A stretch of 44,734 nt of DNA from the NCBI GenBank assembly GCA_030560485.1, contig JAKTTS010000062.1:1-44734 (forward strand), read 5' to 3'. Positions within the stretch are counted from its first letter, which is position 1; every line of letters starts with the position of its first letter. This document shows, piece by piece, positions 29,017-38,235 of this stretch. Made by a program: the position numbers and the translations under genes. The notes under the pieces are model-generated. The model was not told where the DNA came from. It ran no database searches and was given only the letters and a program-made list of their open reading frames with translations. The DNA is from Ascoidea tarda (nom. inval.). Lineage: Eukaryota; Ascomycota; Saccharomycetes; Ascoideales; Ascoideaceae.

Positions 29017-30430
29017 ATTGGAGCATTTCAGTTCTCATAAAATGTTTTTTTTGTCCACCTGGTATTTGAAATGGGCCGAAATTAGTGATGCGGATCAAGT
29101 CATTTTTTAATTTTTGATGCCTTTGATTCAAATCAGCAATTTTAGCTTTCTGTCTATATTGATGCCCACAAAACTACAATGGCAATGCTTTTGCTAAAAA
29201 AATCATATATCATTTTAAATTATCAACTAATATGTATTAATCATGGATCTACTTGCAAATAAAACTCCAAATCAGCGCAACGCTGCTGGAAGTATTGTAT
29301 GGGTGGAATATCAGTGCTTCTCTATTGTTATATATTCAAATAGAAAGAGCAATCGGGAAAAATATCACGTGACTAACCCAAACAACTGGAACAATCTCAT
29401 CAGTGTGTGCTGACATAATTTCACGCATTGAAAATTATCAAATTCAATTATGTAATATACGTGCTGCACGAGATGTGGCCGGAAAACACAATCCGAACTC
29501 AGACGTTCGTGAAGTCATTATGGTCCGTTGCCTCAAAACGAAATATACAAAACCTAACCAGTATGAAACGAATATTGTGGTTCAGCAGACAACATTCAAT
29601 TCACAAATACGTTGATGAAGATTGCAATCCAAATAATATAAATATGATCACTAAATAGCTAAGTAGGAATAAAATAAAAGCAAGAAGAAAAGGAGAGAGA
29701 AGTCTACTAAGTCATGAGCACTAGAAGAAATCTCTATCCTTCCTTCGACGACTGTCAAGCTGACAGCATTCACGACAAGAACACTAAAAGTGATAACAAA
29801 GAGGAACTTGATAGTTCACCAAGGGCTTCCGAAATTAATGAATTAATTGAATCGGATGTTGCATCCGGATTTGATCGACTAGAACGAATGCTCGAAAGGG
29901 TATTAGCTCGTGACGAACGGACGGATATCGGCTATTCAAGGCCACAACAACATCCTTGACTAATTCGTTTTGAGTTGACCGGTGAATCACGTGACTGTTA
30001 ATTGAATGTAATATCCGGTAAATGCATGGAATCTATTTGACTTGCATGCACTTTATCCGGTTGTTTTTCAACAATGCTTTGTGTTTTTTTTTGAAATTTT
30101 CGAGAATTTCAGCTCAGGCTAAAATTATTATTTTCAACTATTATTGGGAATTGAATTTCAGAAGGACATTAAAGCAAGATTTGAATTGGTTCATTATAAA
30201 AACAATACCAATAAATTCTTGAACGAGACCTAAATCTATTTTTTTTCAGCTTTTTAAGATTTATGGGGTGAGCCCAACAAAAAATTTTCTATCCATCGAA
30301 ATTTGTTTATCCAATTCCTTATTCAATAAAAACACAACAAACAACACAAATCAAACTATTGAAATTTTATGTTTCAATAATATCGATATATTTATTTGCA
30401 TTAATCTTAATATATATTTCACTTTTCATC
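29017..30430. other. Intergenic region with two CACGTGAC sites and a possible small gene
   Basis: 1.4 kb between divergent genes. ATCACGTGACT occurs twice, at about 29363 and 29986, flanking the 81-codon frame at 29714. A CACGTGAC element fits a Cbf1 site. Overlapping 70-76 codon frames at 29403-29658 look like chance. The right part (30040-30430) is T-rich. Confidence 0.45.
29714..29959 (+). CDS. Possible small protein (81 residues), unknown
   Basis: Starts MSTRRNLYPSFDDCQADSIH. The middle is acidic and Ser-rich, followed by a predicted amphipathic helix (SGFDRLERMLERVLARDER). It uses mixed, non-repetitive codons, unlike the flanking AT-rich DNA. An A/G-rich leader precedes the ATG. No family recognised. 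Charge pattern and composition favour a real gene, but the short length leaves chance open. Confidence 0.4.
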   Translation: MSTRRNLYPSFDDCQADSIHDKNTKSDNKEELDSSPRASEINELIESDVASGFDRLERMLERVLARDERTDIGYSRPQQHP

Positions 30431-32194
30431 ATGAGCAACTATTCTCAAAAAATTATAATTAGGCGTAACCCAGAATTACCCAGACTTGATAAAAAGGCAA
30501 TTGATAGTAAATATAATTACAAAATAATCTCAGGTAGTTCAAACAGTTTTTTAATAGATTTACCGGAAAATGATCAAGAGCTATTGTTAAATCTTGATAA
30601 GTTTGAAAAAGAAATCAGGAGCACCAAACCATTAATAGATGAATTGATCATTTCTGATAGTTTATTAGTTTCAAATGATTTAAAAACAACAAATCAGTTG
30701 AATGAAACTTTAATAAATCTAATCTCATTAATAATAGACTCCAACTCAAATAATATAACTAATTTGCAAATTCATAACAAAAGTTTAAGGTCAATAGCAA
30801 ATAGAAATTTTATATTTAATTTCAAAAAGCTACTAAATTTAAATACAGCTATAATCGATGATTTAAATGACATAGAAAAATTGCCATCATCAATTAAAAA
30901 TTTAACTATCAATCTTGATCAAGACTATTTAAATGAAAATTTTCAACTTTCTAAAAATAGCAAAGAGTTTTTCTATGGTCTTGATTCTTTAACGATTAAT
31001 GACTCTTATTATTATTCATCACTCAATTTTTATAATCAAATAAAACAAAGTTTTTTGCATGATGATGTTAAATTGAATTTAACTACTTTGAAATTCAATT
31101 ATCTTCATGATTTTCATTCAATTAACAACAATTCAATCTTAGATGTCTTTTCACTCAATGATTTAATTAATCTTGAAGATTTAAAAAATTTAGAATTGAT
31201 AATCAACTGCACTATTCCTGATTGTCAATGTTTAGATGTTATTTTTCAAAAACAATTCAAAAACTTGAATAAAAACTTGAAATCCTTATCGTTATTTCAA
31301 ATTTTTCCTTACTATGATGACTCTGAAATCATATTAAAGAATCACAACGATTATGAAAATTGGGATTTAATTATATGTTCGTTCATCCCCAATTATTTAA
31401 ATTTGGAAAACCTTTTAATTTTTCATGATTCTCCAATTGATGGTAGTTTAAAAAACAGTTTTGAAGGTAATTATATTCGTCGAAGAAAAATTTATGAAAA
31501 TGCTTTGATTAATTTGAAAAATTTAAGAACCCTTTTATTACCATCATTTTTATCTCAACTATCTTGTTATGAATTATTGACTAATGATTTGATTTGGAAT
31601 GGTTGTGAATGTGATACTTGTTTGGTTTTCCATCCTATTATTGACAATTACTTAATGTCTCATCAATTTTACAACTCATTTGATTATGATTTTAATGATG
31701 TTGTCTCAACTTGTTTTTTTGCCTTTTTAAGTGACTCAATGCAAAAAAGGGTTCCATTTTTAAAGGAAAATACTGTTACTCCCAATATAAATGTCTTGGA
31801 TATTAATAATTTCAATCAGTTTTTCCAAATATCTGATAATTTTTTGAAAAATGTTCCGGCAATTTTATCAAATTGGAATTTTCATGGCTATTTAAATTTA
31901 ACTTGTACAGATTATTCAAAACTTGACGACACTGAATTTTTCAGCCAATTAAATGGTTCAAAGGTTAAGGAGGAACACTTGTATTCAAATGGTTCAAATT
32001 GTGGGTTTAATAAGGCTTTTTTCAATCCATTAATGACTATAATTATTCATTTTTTTAAAGAATATGTGGATTGGTTTGTTAAGAATCTACCAAATGTCGA
32101 GCAAATCATGTTAAATGGAATATATTATAAAGTTGAGAAAAGTACAGACAACGATAGCATTAGAATCGCTAAAAGTATATATGACGCCATGTAA
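30431..32194 (+). CDS. Leucine-rich unknown protein (possible LRR/F-box-related)
   Basis: 587 residues from ATG 30431. The frame is open 24 codons further upstream (ATG 30359), which would add a hydrophobic segment resembling a signal anchor; the leader there is simply AT-rich, so I prefer the inner start. Irregular leucine-rich segments run through residues about 40-350 (LINLISLIIDSNSNNITNLQIH, SSIKNLTINLDQDYLNENFQL, NLKNLRTLLLPSFLSQLSC). A Cys cluster, NGCECDTCLVFHPIIDNYLMSHQFYN (split here as NGCECDTC and HPIIDNYLMSH), recalls the fungal F-box/LRR proteins related to YDR306C and YLR352W, but no F-box is visible. The codons are very AT-rich. It is convergent with CTK3. Confidence 0.75.
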   Translation: MSNYSQKIIIRRNPELPRLDKKAIDSKYNYKIISGSSNSFLIDLPENDQELLLNLDKFEKEIRSTKPLIDELIISDSLLVSNDLKTTNQLNETLINLISLIIDSNSNNITNLQIHNKSLRSIANRNFIFNFKKLLNLNTAIIDDLNDIEKLPSSIKNLTINLDQDYLNENFQLSKNSKEFFYGLDSLTINDSYYYSSLNFYNQIKQSFLHDDVKLNLTTLKFNYLHDFHSINNNSILDVFSLNDLINLEDLKNLELIINCTIPDCQCLDVIFQKQFKNLNKNLKSLSLFQIFPYYDDSEIILKNHNDYENWDLIICSFIPNYLNLENLLIFHDSPIDGSLKNSFEGNYIRRRKIYENALINLKNLRTLLLPSFLSQLSCYELLTNDLIWNGCECDTCLVFHPIIDNYLMSHQFYNSFDYDFNDVVSTCFFAFLSDSMQKRVPFLKENTVTPNINVLDINNFNQFFQISDNFLKNVPAILSNWNFHGYLNLTCTDYSKLDDTEFFSQLNGSKVKEEHLYSNGSNCGFNKAFFNPLMTIIIHFFKEYVDWFVKNLPNVEQIMLNGIYYKVEKSTDNDSIRIAKSIYDAM

Positions 32195-32256
32195 ATAAAC
32201 GAGTCTATATTTTTAAAAGATAGTGATGCAATAAAAAAAAAATATAAAAATTGTAA

Positions 32257-33672
32257 TCAAATTAATGGATAATTATAACTGTCTCTTGCTAAATCATTCA
32301 ATTCTTCAATTCTATCAATATCATCGTCTGATAGTTCATCATATTTATCCCATAAATATCTGAATTCATTTTTATCGACAGCTTTATCAAGTCTATTGAC
32401 CATCCATTTACTTTCTTTTAATTTTTTATGTCTTTCTCTATCCAATTCCATTCTTGCTAATATTTTGCTACCAGATACAGGAAATTGTTGATATATAATA
32501 TCTTCATAATTTATTTTTGTTTCCTTTTGAGTATTTGAGTTATTGATCAGATTTGCATTCAGATCTGTATCATTATTATTGTTATCATTATTGTTATTTT
32601 TATCATTATTGCCACTATTATCATTACTTTCATTATTGTCATTATTGTTATTATTGTTATTATTGTCATTATTGTTATTATTGTCATTATTGTCATTATT
32701 GTTATTATTGTTATTATTGTCTTTAGTATTATAATTGAAATCATCATCGATTTTAAAAATTGTATCTTTTAGTTGAATTTCACAATTTTTCTGGAAAATT
32801 ATTGAGTCTCTAAAGGTTATAAACTGACTTTGTAATCTACGATTTAATAGAATTTCCCATGCAGCTGTTAGGCCTTGGGATTTTAAATCAGTGATTGAAT
32901 TGATTGGTTTAAAATATATTCCTGAGACTAACAGATTATCACCAGAAGAATTATCGTCAGAGGGAATGTCATTTTTTGAGTCAATTTGATTAGTTGAATT
33001 GAAGTTGTCATTGTAATTGAGATATATTACTTTAAAGAGAGACTTGTCTTCCTTTTCAATGATTTCAGTTTTTAAATTCGTGTCATTTAGATCAATGTTG
33101 TCTATAATTTGATTTAATCTTTGAGAGATTTTGTGTTTATCTGGATCAGATAATAAATCACTATCAAAGGAATGAATGTTTTTATTTAGAGAATCATTTG
33201 ATATTTTTAAAGAGTTTAATAAATTAAGATCAGATGAAAAATTTTCAAGATTTTTGTCAGTATTTTTGTCGAGATTAATTGGGGGATCTAAAGTAAGAAA
33301 GTTGTTGCTTATATTTTGTAAAATAGAGAAAGCTACTCTTAAATTGCTTAAACCACCATGATGAGAAGGGATTATGGTGATTAAATAGTTTGGTAGGGCC
33401 CTTAGGATGTCTAATAAATAGGGAGGAAAAGTGGTTACATCTTTGTTGATTTGTAATTGGGGATGGAGTAGAAGAGCCTCAACAAAATAGAGGATATTTA
33501 GTTTTTGATTCAAGTCGACTTGGGATAACACTTCGATGATACAAGAGTTGAAGTCGTCTTGATAATCACAGTATCTTAGAGCAAAATTAACACAGCTCGA
33601 GATGATTACTGAGGAGGGAATTAGATTGAATAGTTTTTTTGAGAATTCCAATCTTGCTTCAAAGGCATCCAT
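32257..33672 (-). CDS. CTK3: CTD kinase I gamma subunit Ctk3
   Basis: With Ctk1 and Ctk2 it phosphorylates Ser2 of the RNA polymerase II C-terminal domain. 471 residues. The N-terminal CTD-interacting-like helical domain starts MDAFEARLEFSKKLFNLIPSS and continues through ALRYCDYQDDFNSCIIEVL and NILYFVEALL. The C-terminal Ctk3 domain (MELDRERHKKLKESKWMV ... FRYLWDKYDELSDDDID) is clear. Between them lies a long Asn/Asp-rich insert (about 313-365) coded by an ATT/GTT/GTC triplet repeat. Baker's yeast Ctk3 is 296 residues; the excess is this insert and other linkers. Confidence 0.9.
   Translation of the reverse strand: MDAFEARLEFSKKLFNLIPSSVIISSCVNFALRYCDYQDDFNSCIIEVLSQVDLNQKLNILYFVEALLLHPQLQINKDVTTFPPYLLDILRALPNYLITIIPSHHGGLSNLRVAFSILQNISNNFLTLDPPINLDKNTDKNLENFSSDLNLLNSLKISNDSLNKNIHSFDSDLLSDPDKHKISQRLNQIIDNIDLNDTNLKTEIIEKEDKSLFKVIYLNYNDNFNSTNQIDSKNDIPSDDNSSGDNLLVSGIYFKPINSITDLKSQGLTAAWEILLNRRLQSQFITFRDSIIFQKNCEIQLKDTIFKIDDDFNYNTKDNNNNNNNNDNNDNNNNNDNNNNNNNNDNNESNDNSGNNDKNNNNDNNNNDTDLNANLINNSNTQKETKINYEDIIYQQFPVSGSKILARMELDRERHKKLKESKWMVNRLDKAVDKNEFRYLWDKYDELSDDDIDRIEELNDLARDSYNYPLI
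32565..32735 (-). repeat. Triplet repeat coding poly-Asn/Asp in CTK3
   Basis: ATT, GTT and GTC triplets (AAT, AAC, GAC codons) mixed almost at random, giving NNND-type runs. It is less pure than the SIN3 tract, so probably older. Confidence 0.85.
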
Positions 33673-33936
33673 TATAAGTAGAGGGAAAAGAATGATGATA
33701 GAATAGTAAATATTAAAGATTATATTTATTGTGGAGTTATAAAATTTATGAAAAGATATTTATACATTTAACTAAATTCTATTTTAGATCAAAAGAAGAT
33801 GAATAAATTTTTCAAAATGAGAAACAGTGAAAATTTCCGTTGGGTCTCAAATTATCTAATGGTACATTTTAACTAAGTTACAATATAAGGAATAGGATAA
33901 GATAAGATACAAAATGAAACAAGTAGGAAAGAGGGG
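33673..33936. other. CTK3 promoter and RIB3 3' region
   Basis: 264 AT-rich bases. AGGATAAGATAAGATA at about 33895-33908 lies just past the RIB3 stop. No gene. Confidence 0.4.
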
Positions 33937-34652
33937 CTAGAGATTATTTGAATTAACATAATCGATCAAATGCTTTATGGTGATCAACTTGATGTTGAAA
34001 TCTTTTGAAAATTGAATGCAGTCATCTAATCGTTTCATAAGACCATCATCGTCTCTTACCAATTCACAGATCACAGCAGCATCTTGTAAATCAGACAATC
34101 TACACAATTGAATGGCAGCTTCAGTGTGGCCATGTCTTTCTTTCAATAGATTGGGATGAGCTCTCAAGGGGACGATATGGCCAGGTTTTAAGAAATCGTC
34201 AGGTTTTGAATTTGGATCAGCGAGCTTTGAGCAAGTGAGAGCACGATCCTTCGAAGAGATTCCTGTGGTTGTGCCAATTTTGAAATCAACAGTTATGGTG
34301 TAGGCAGTTCTGTGTCTATCAGTTTGCTGGTTAGGTGGTAGCATTAATGGGAGGTTTAAGAGGTCAGCTCTTTCATTGGAGAGTGGAGCGCAGATGTAGC
34401 CAGAGGAGTGACGAACCAAAAAGGCCATTTTCTGCTGGTCGATAAACTCTGCTGCTATGATGAGGTCTCCTTCATTTTCTCGATCTTCATCGTCCATTAC
34501 TATGAGAAACTCGCCATTTTCTTTACAAGATCAAAAATGAGCTTGATGTTAATACAATTGCACGAGAAGAAAAAGCGAAAAGGTGAAAAAAACGTACTAA
34601 AAGCTTCTAAAGCTTCAGGAATTGAAGTGAAAAGGTGGTGATTTATGCCCAT
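33937..34652 (-). CDS. RIB3: 3,4-dihydroxy-2-butanone-4-phosphate synthase (spliced)
   Basis: Makes the four-carbon unit of riboflavin from ribulose 5-phosphate. Read as one frame, the gene would lack its N-terminus and begin at MDDEDREN. The missing part is in an upstream exon: exon 1 is 34598-34652 (MGINHHLFTSIPEALEAF), the intron is 34521-34597 (77 bases), and exon 2 is 33937-34520. The join restores EALEAFKNGEFLIVMDDEDR, as in the family, and gives 212 residues (208 in baker's yeast). The 5' splice site is GTACGT, the branch-like TATTAAC is a variant, and the acceptor is AAG. Metal and substrate residues in MDDEDRENEGDL, the HTEAAIQLCRL segment and the C-terminal ITIKHLIDYV are present. 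Confidence 0.92.
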
Positions 34653-34940
34653 GTTGGTGCTATGCTTGCAGAGTAAGTGTGTGTATAAAAATGCCTTTGA
34701 AGAGAGAGTGGGAGCATAAAAGAGAGGATTTATATGTCGATGTTTAAGAGGCATCTCGAGCATTAATCAACTCTGATTATTAAGGATTATTCACCGATGA
34801 GTAATGCTCCGGTCGCGGTTGCCATTTTGGGCCTTGCGTCCGCCGCGCTTTTCCGCCGAGAAGCAGAGGAAGCAGAGGAAGCAGAGGAAGCAGAGGAAGA
34901 GGAAGCAGCAGAAGAAGGGAAAGCAGCATGGCAGTGGGTA
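34653..34940. other. RIB3 promoter and permease 3' region, with a 9-base repeat
   Basis: 288 bases. About five copies of a 9-base GGAAGCAGA unit (34862-34910) give chance Glu/Ala frames on one strand and Leu/Pro frames on the other. Nothing else recognised. Confidence 0.5.
34862..34910. repeat. 9-base GGAAGCAGA tandem repeat
   Basis: Near-perfect purine-rich tandem units just past the permease stop, decaying at the right end. Confidence 0.8.
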
Positions 34941-36782
34941 TTACACTATTGGAAGCTTGACCCACTCCTTCACCACCAAGCCATCCTCCTGCACTCTGTT
35001 CTCTGGCCTTAGTGTGTATTTGCCCAAGTATGGGAGCACTATGAAGAAGCCAAACCAGTACAACACACAGGCCAATAAGATGATGATGCTCATCAAGCTG
35101 TAGCTTGGGAAGCCCTTGATGTTGTTGTTGGGGTCGTTTGCAGTGAAGGGGGCAATGGCTAGCACCACCGACAATATGACAGTGACGAAGATCCCAAAAT
35201 AGCTGGCTTGGACTGGTGCTTTTATCTTGGGAAATCTTTTTCTTAGTATGAGCACACCAATTGCCACCAAGATCATGAATAATTGAAATGGGTATGATTC
35301 CAAGTTGACAATATAGCTGTAGACGTCATTATCTGCTGGTGGCACCAACATGAAAAAGGTGGTGATGAACAAGGATAGAAGTAGTGCAGGCAAGGGTGCA
35401 CCAAAAGGTTTGTTTGAAGCCATTAACGAGGCAAAGGGTAGATAGCCTTCTCTAAAGACTTCTTGATTCATTCTCGATATGGCATATAGGACTACAAACA
35501 CATTGCCACCGGCAGATAATGCCACTGACATTGTTAGTAGCTGTCTTCCAATTTTGTAGCCAAATATTTTTTCGAATAATAAGGAGCCAATTAGTTGGCC
35601 TGAGTTGAAGATTTCATTGTGGGGCACGACTTTTAAGTAGGCAATGTTGGTAAAGAAGTAGGAAATCAATATGATGATCAAAGAAATTGGGCCGGCTAGG
35701 TTTAATGTTTTAACAGGGTTTTTAATCTCGGACGCTACAGTGTGAACATTATTCCAACCACTAAAGCTGAAAATGGCTTGAAATATGCCAGCTGAGAATG
35801 ACGAGAGAGTTACAGTTCTTTGGGTTTGAAAGAAGTTTGACCAGGTTAGCTGGTTGTCGATTTTTGTGATTGATTGCGGAAACACTAGAATGAAAAAACC
35901 GGTCAAAGTCATAATGAGCAAAAGAACTAGTTTTAGCGAACCGACGATATTGTTGATTAGGATTCCAGTTTTGACAGAGTAGCCATGGATTAGAGTTGTT
36001 ATGAGGGTCAATAGGACGCCAACGTATCTAGGGTTTTTGCTTTGGTTTTCGTTATCAAAACCACAAGAATATAGGAAATATTCGCCAAAGATTATGGCAT
36101 TTGTTATTACAAAGCCAAACAAAACCGAGTATAGAGAAAAGACGACGCTGATCAAGTAGGTTGGTTTGTAGTAGATGACTTCTAAAAAGACTTTAGTACC
36201 GCCAGACCTGGGCATTAGAGATCCTAGTTCAAGGTAAATGTATAGGCCTGAGAAGGTTATTATTGCAGCGACGATCCAGGCTAGGAAGAACAAAAAGGGA
36301 GAGCCTCCACAGCTAATAAAGATGGAGGCAGGCGTGGCAAAGATCCCAGAGCCAACGATTCTGGAGATAAAAAGGAGAATTGTGGAGAATAGACCCATGT
36401 TTCTTCCCTGAGGAAGTTCTTCTAGCGAGCTTAGAGAGCCTGGGTGGTTTGAGTTGAACAAGTTTTCTTCATCGTCAATGGGATTAATGCCATTTTGGTG
36501 GTTTGAAGGTAGTATTAGGCCCGAGTTTATAAAGGGTTCGATTGGTGAAGTGATTGGAGAGAGAGTTGGGGATAGGATGGGGGAACTAATCCGGTCGTAG
36601 TTAATTTGGTAGTTTGCATTTGCAGAGGTATCAGTGGTATTTTCAGCAAAGCCCATTATTTCGTAGGGTATTTTTGGTGAAGGAGAGTGAGAAGAGGAGG
36701 GAGAAGAGGGAGAGGAAAGAGAAACATCTGCAGAATCAGATAGTAATTTTAGATTTGAATCATCGTTGATGGATTCCTTCAT
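34941..36782 (-). CDS. MUP3: Mup3-like amino-acid (methionine) permease
   Basis: Plasma-membrane APC-superfamily permease of the LAT/Mup1-Mup3 group. 613 residues. The cytosolic N-terminus (about 1-130) is Ser/Pro-rich. Twelve membrane segments start at GLFSTILLFISRIVGSGIFATPASI, which holds the GSGIFATP motif of segment 1; then come LYIYLELGSLMPRSGG, a segment-6-like stretch FSGWNNVHTVASEIKNPVKT, and a short C-terminal tail ending WVKLPIV. Baker's yeast Mup3 is 546 residues; the extra length is N-terminal. The substrate is inferred from the family and could be another amino acid. Three overlapping GATAAG words lie 16-31 bases upstream of the ATG. Confidence 0.85.
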   Translation of the reverse strand: MKESINDDSNLKLLSDSADVSLSSPSSPSSSHSPSPKIPYEIMGFAENTTDTSANANYQINYDRISSPILSPTLSPITSPIEPFINSGLILPSNHQNGINPIDDEENLFNSNHPGSLSSLEELPQGRNMGLFSTILLFISRIVGSGIFATPASIFISCGGSPFLFFLAWIVAAIITFSGLYIYLELGSLMPRSGGTKVFLEVIYYKPTYLISVVFSLYSVLFGFVITNAIIFGEYFLYSCGFDNENQSKNPRYVGVLLTLITTLIHGYSVKTGILINNIVGSLKLVLLLIMTLTGFFILVFPQSITKIDNQLTWSNFFQTQRTVTLSSFSAGIFQAIFSFSGWNNVHTVASEIKNPVKTLNLAGPISLIIILISYFFTNIAYLKVVPHNEIFNSGQLIGSLLFEKIFGYKIGRQLLTMSVALSAGGNVFVVLYAISRMNQEVFREGYLPFASLMASNKPFGAPLPALLLSLFITTFFMLVPPADNDVYSYIVNLESYPFQLFMILVAIGVLILRKRFPKIKAPVQASYFGIFVTVILSVVLAIAPFTANDPNNNIKGFPSYSLMSIIILLACVLYWFGFFIVLPYLGKYTLRPENRVQEDGLVVKEWVKLPIV

Positions 36783-37311
36783 GGTTGATCAGGATACGAT
36801 AAGATAAGATAAGGGTGACCAGAAAATGAAGTCAAGGTTATAGAAATGCAGATTGATACAAAATAGAAATAGATTAGCAAAGTAGGAAAGCAGAAAATGT
36901 AGGATAATTATAGGATAGTTGTGGTATAATTATAGCATAATGTGATGATGTGATGAAAGAAGATCTTAAAATAGGATGGGGAGAAGATGAAGTTGACAGT
37001 ATTTGGGGTGGTAAATTGATTGGAGGTAGGAGTGTAATGGCATTTTGAGGTAACTTTTTTTCTGGTAACACCACACATTCTAAAAGTAAGAGGAAAGTAG
37101 GTTGGTGCTGGTGCGTGGAAATGCAGATACATGCAGATACATGCAGTATGCCTAAAGAAGAAAGACAAACACGCTTTTGATTATTATGGGATTTAATTGT
37201 TGTGGGATTTGTTTATGTTTACAATATCGATAGAAATATGGTCACTGCAGGGGATGAGTAAACAATCAAAGCGATGTTTACTGCTATAAAAGACGAGGAC
37301 CGGACGGATGT
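36783..37311. promoter_or_regulatory. Permease promoter and LYS5 3' region
   Basis: 529 bases. GATAAGATAAGATAAG at 36798-36813 could bind GATA factors of nitrogen control, which would suit an amino-acid permease, but it is very near the ATG. A duplicated ATGCAGATAC occurs at about 37121-37143. A TATAAAAG at 37285 points to the + strand. Confidence 0.4.
36798..36813. promoter_or_regulatory. Triple GATAAG cluster upstream of the permease
   Basis: Three overlapping GATAAG words on the + strand (CTTATC on the coding strand). Yeast GATA factors (Gln3, Gat1) use such clusters at nitrogen-regulated permeases. The position within the probable leader weakens the case, and similar words occur past the RIB3 and SEC12 stops. 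Confidence 0.3.
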
Positions 37312-38235
37312 TTATTTGTAGTGACTGAGGACAGAAAACATTTCTTCGAGACCAACATTGACGATTTTGATGTTGTCGGAAGAGTTGGTGGGAACAGACA
37401 GAGAGCTGTTTTCGTGAATAACCGAGCAGTAGAGGTCCCTTTGGATTTGTTTTAAGTAGATACTGTAGTCTAGTTTTTCTGTTTGAGTGAAAAGAGTGAT
37501 TTCGGTAAACCAGCGATCTGTGGTTAGCTGGCTAGGAGCCAATTGATTGAAATGATCGATATCAAAGGAGAAGTGGTAACTGGATAGATCAATATTGACC
37601 AAGCCGGTGCCTATTAGTTTAGAGAGAGATTCCTTGAGAGCCCAGAACTGGGCCAATAGAACGGAGTTGTTTGTCGCAGCAGAGCCTGTTTGGGCGAGGT
37701 ACTTTTGAATGTGTGAGTACTCGTGTGGATGGAAAATGGACTCAAACTCAGCAAGCAAGTCGTTGGTGGAGGATATGTCGTGGGAGTGGGCCAAGTCGAC
37801 GCCAATCTGGCTGATGGGAGCGTTGGCAACGACCATGGAGCAGAGATTGGAGGAGGCATTGCAGGAGTTGGATAGGTTGAAGCAGTAGGGGAGGGAGGGA
37901 TAGATGGGCTTGCCGTGGGCGTTGGAGGAAAAGCCTGCAAGGAGGGAGGAGAAGCTGGGTCGGCGGTGCTGCTGGAGCAGGAGAAGGAGCATCACAAAGA
38001 GCCGGAGCATCTGGTTGGCCAACGCATTGGCCTGGGCCCGGAACAGCCTCTTGTTCCTCACCGAGAGCTGCTGCGCGAGAGGCAACAAGGAGAGCGCCAT
38101 CTCAAAGCTGAAGGCGTCGTTCACAAAGGCCTGACTGGCCCTGCTGCTGAGGTCCACAAGAAACAAGAGCTTGCCGCCACACGCAAGAGCCTCCACGTGC
38201 CGGCACACCGTCTGTGCTGCGTCTGCGTCTGCCAT
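37312..38235 (-). CDS. LYS5: 4'-phosphopantetheinyl transferase Lys5
   Basis: Transfers phosphopantetheine from CoA to the carrier domain of Lys2 (alpha-aminoadipate reductase), enabling lysine synthesis. From ATG 38235 (MADADAAQTVCRHVEAL) it has 307 residues; baker's yeast Lys5 has 272. The frame is open 42 codons further up, but that part is GC-rich promoter DNA with odd composition. The N-terminal half fits Lys5 (DAFSFEMALSLLPLAQQ, NKR-x-F). The Mg/CoA motifs QIGVDLAHSHD and FWALKESLSKLIGTGL are intact. CTG at 38044-38046 in NKR-x-F lines up with Ser of baker's yeast NKKSF. The first third is markedly GC-rich. Confidence 0.9.
   Translation of the reverse strand: MADADAAQTVCRHVEALACGGKLLFLVDLSSRASQAFVNDAFSFEMALSLLPLAQQLSVRNKRLFRAQANALANQMLRLFVMLLLLLQQHRRPSFSSLLAGFSSNAHGKPIYPSLPYCFNLSNSCNASSNLCSMVVANAPISQIGVDLAHSHDISSTNDLLAEFESIFHPHEYSHIQKYLAQTGSAATNNSVLLAQFWALKESLSKLIGTGLVNIDLSSYHFSFDIDHFNQLAPSQLTTDRWFTEITLFTQTEKLDYSIYLKQIQRDLYCSVIHENSSLSVPTNSSDNIKIVNVGLEEMFSVLSHYK

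Noticed and set aside
29403-29658. Overlapping 70- and 76-codon + strand frames
   Set aside because: Two frames over the same bases, no consistent coding signal, immediately upstream of a better candidate.
29363-30010. Point-centromere idea (CACGTGAC resembles CDEI)
   Set aside because: No CDEIII-like TTCCGAA element at the right distance after an AT-rich spacer at either copy.
34797-35103. Glu/Ala-rich + strand frames
   Set aside because: Produced by the GGAAGCAGA repeat and the 3' end of the permease gene on the other strand.
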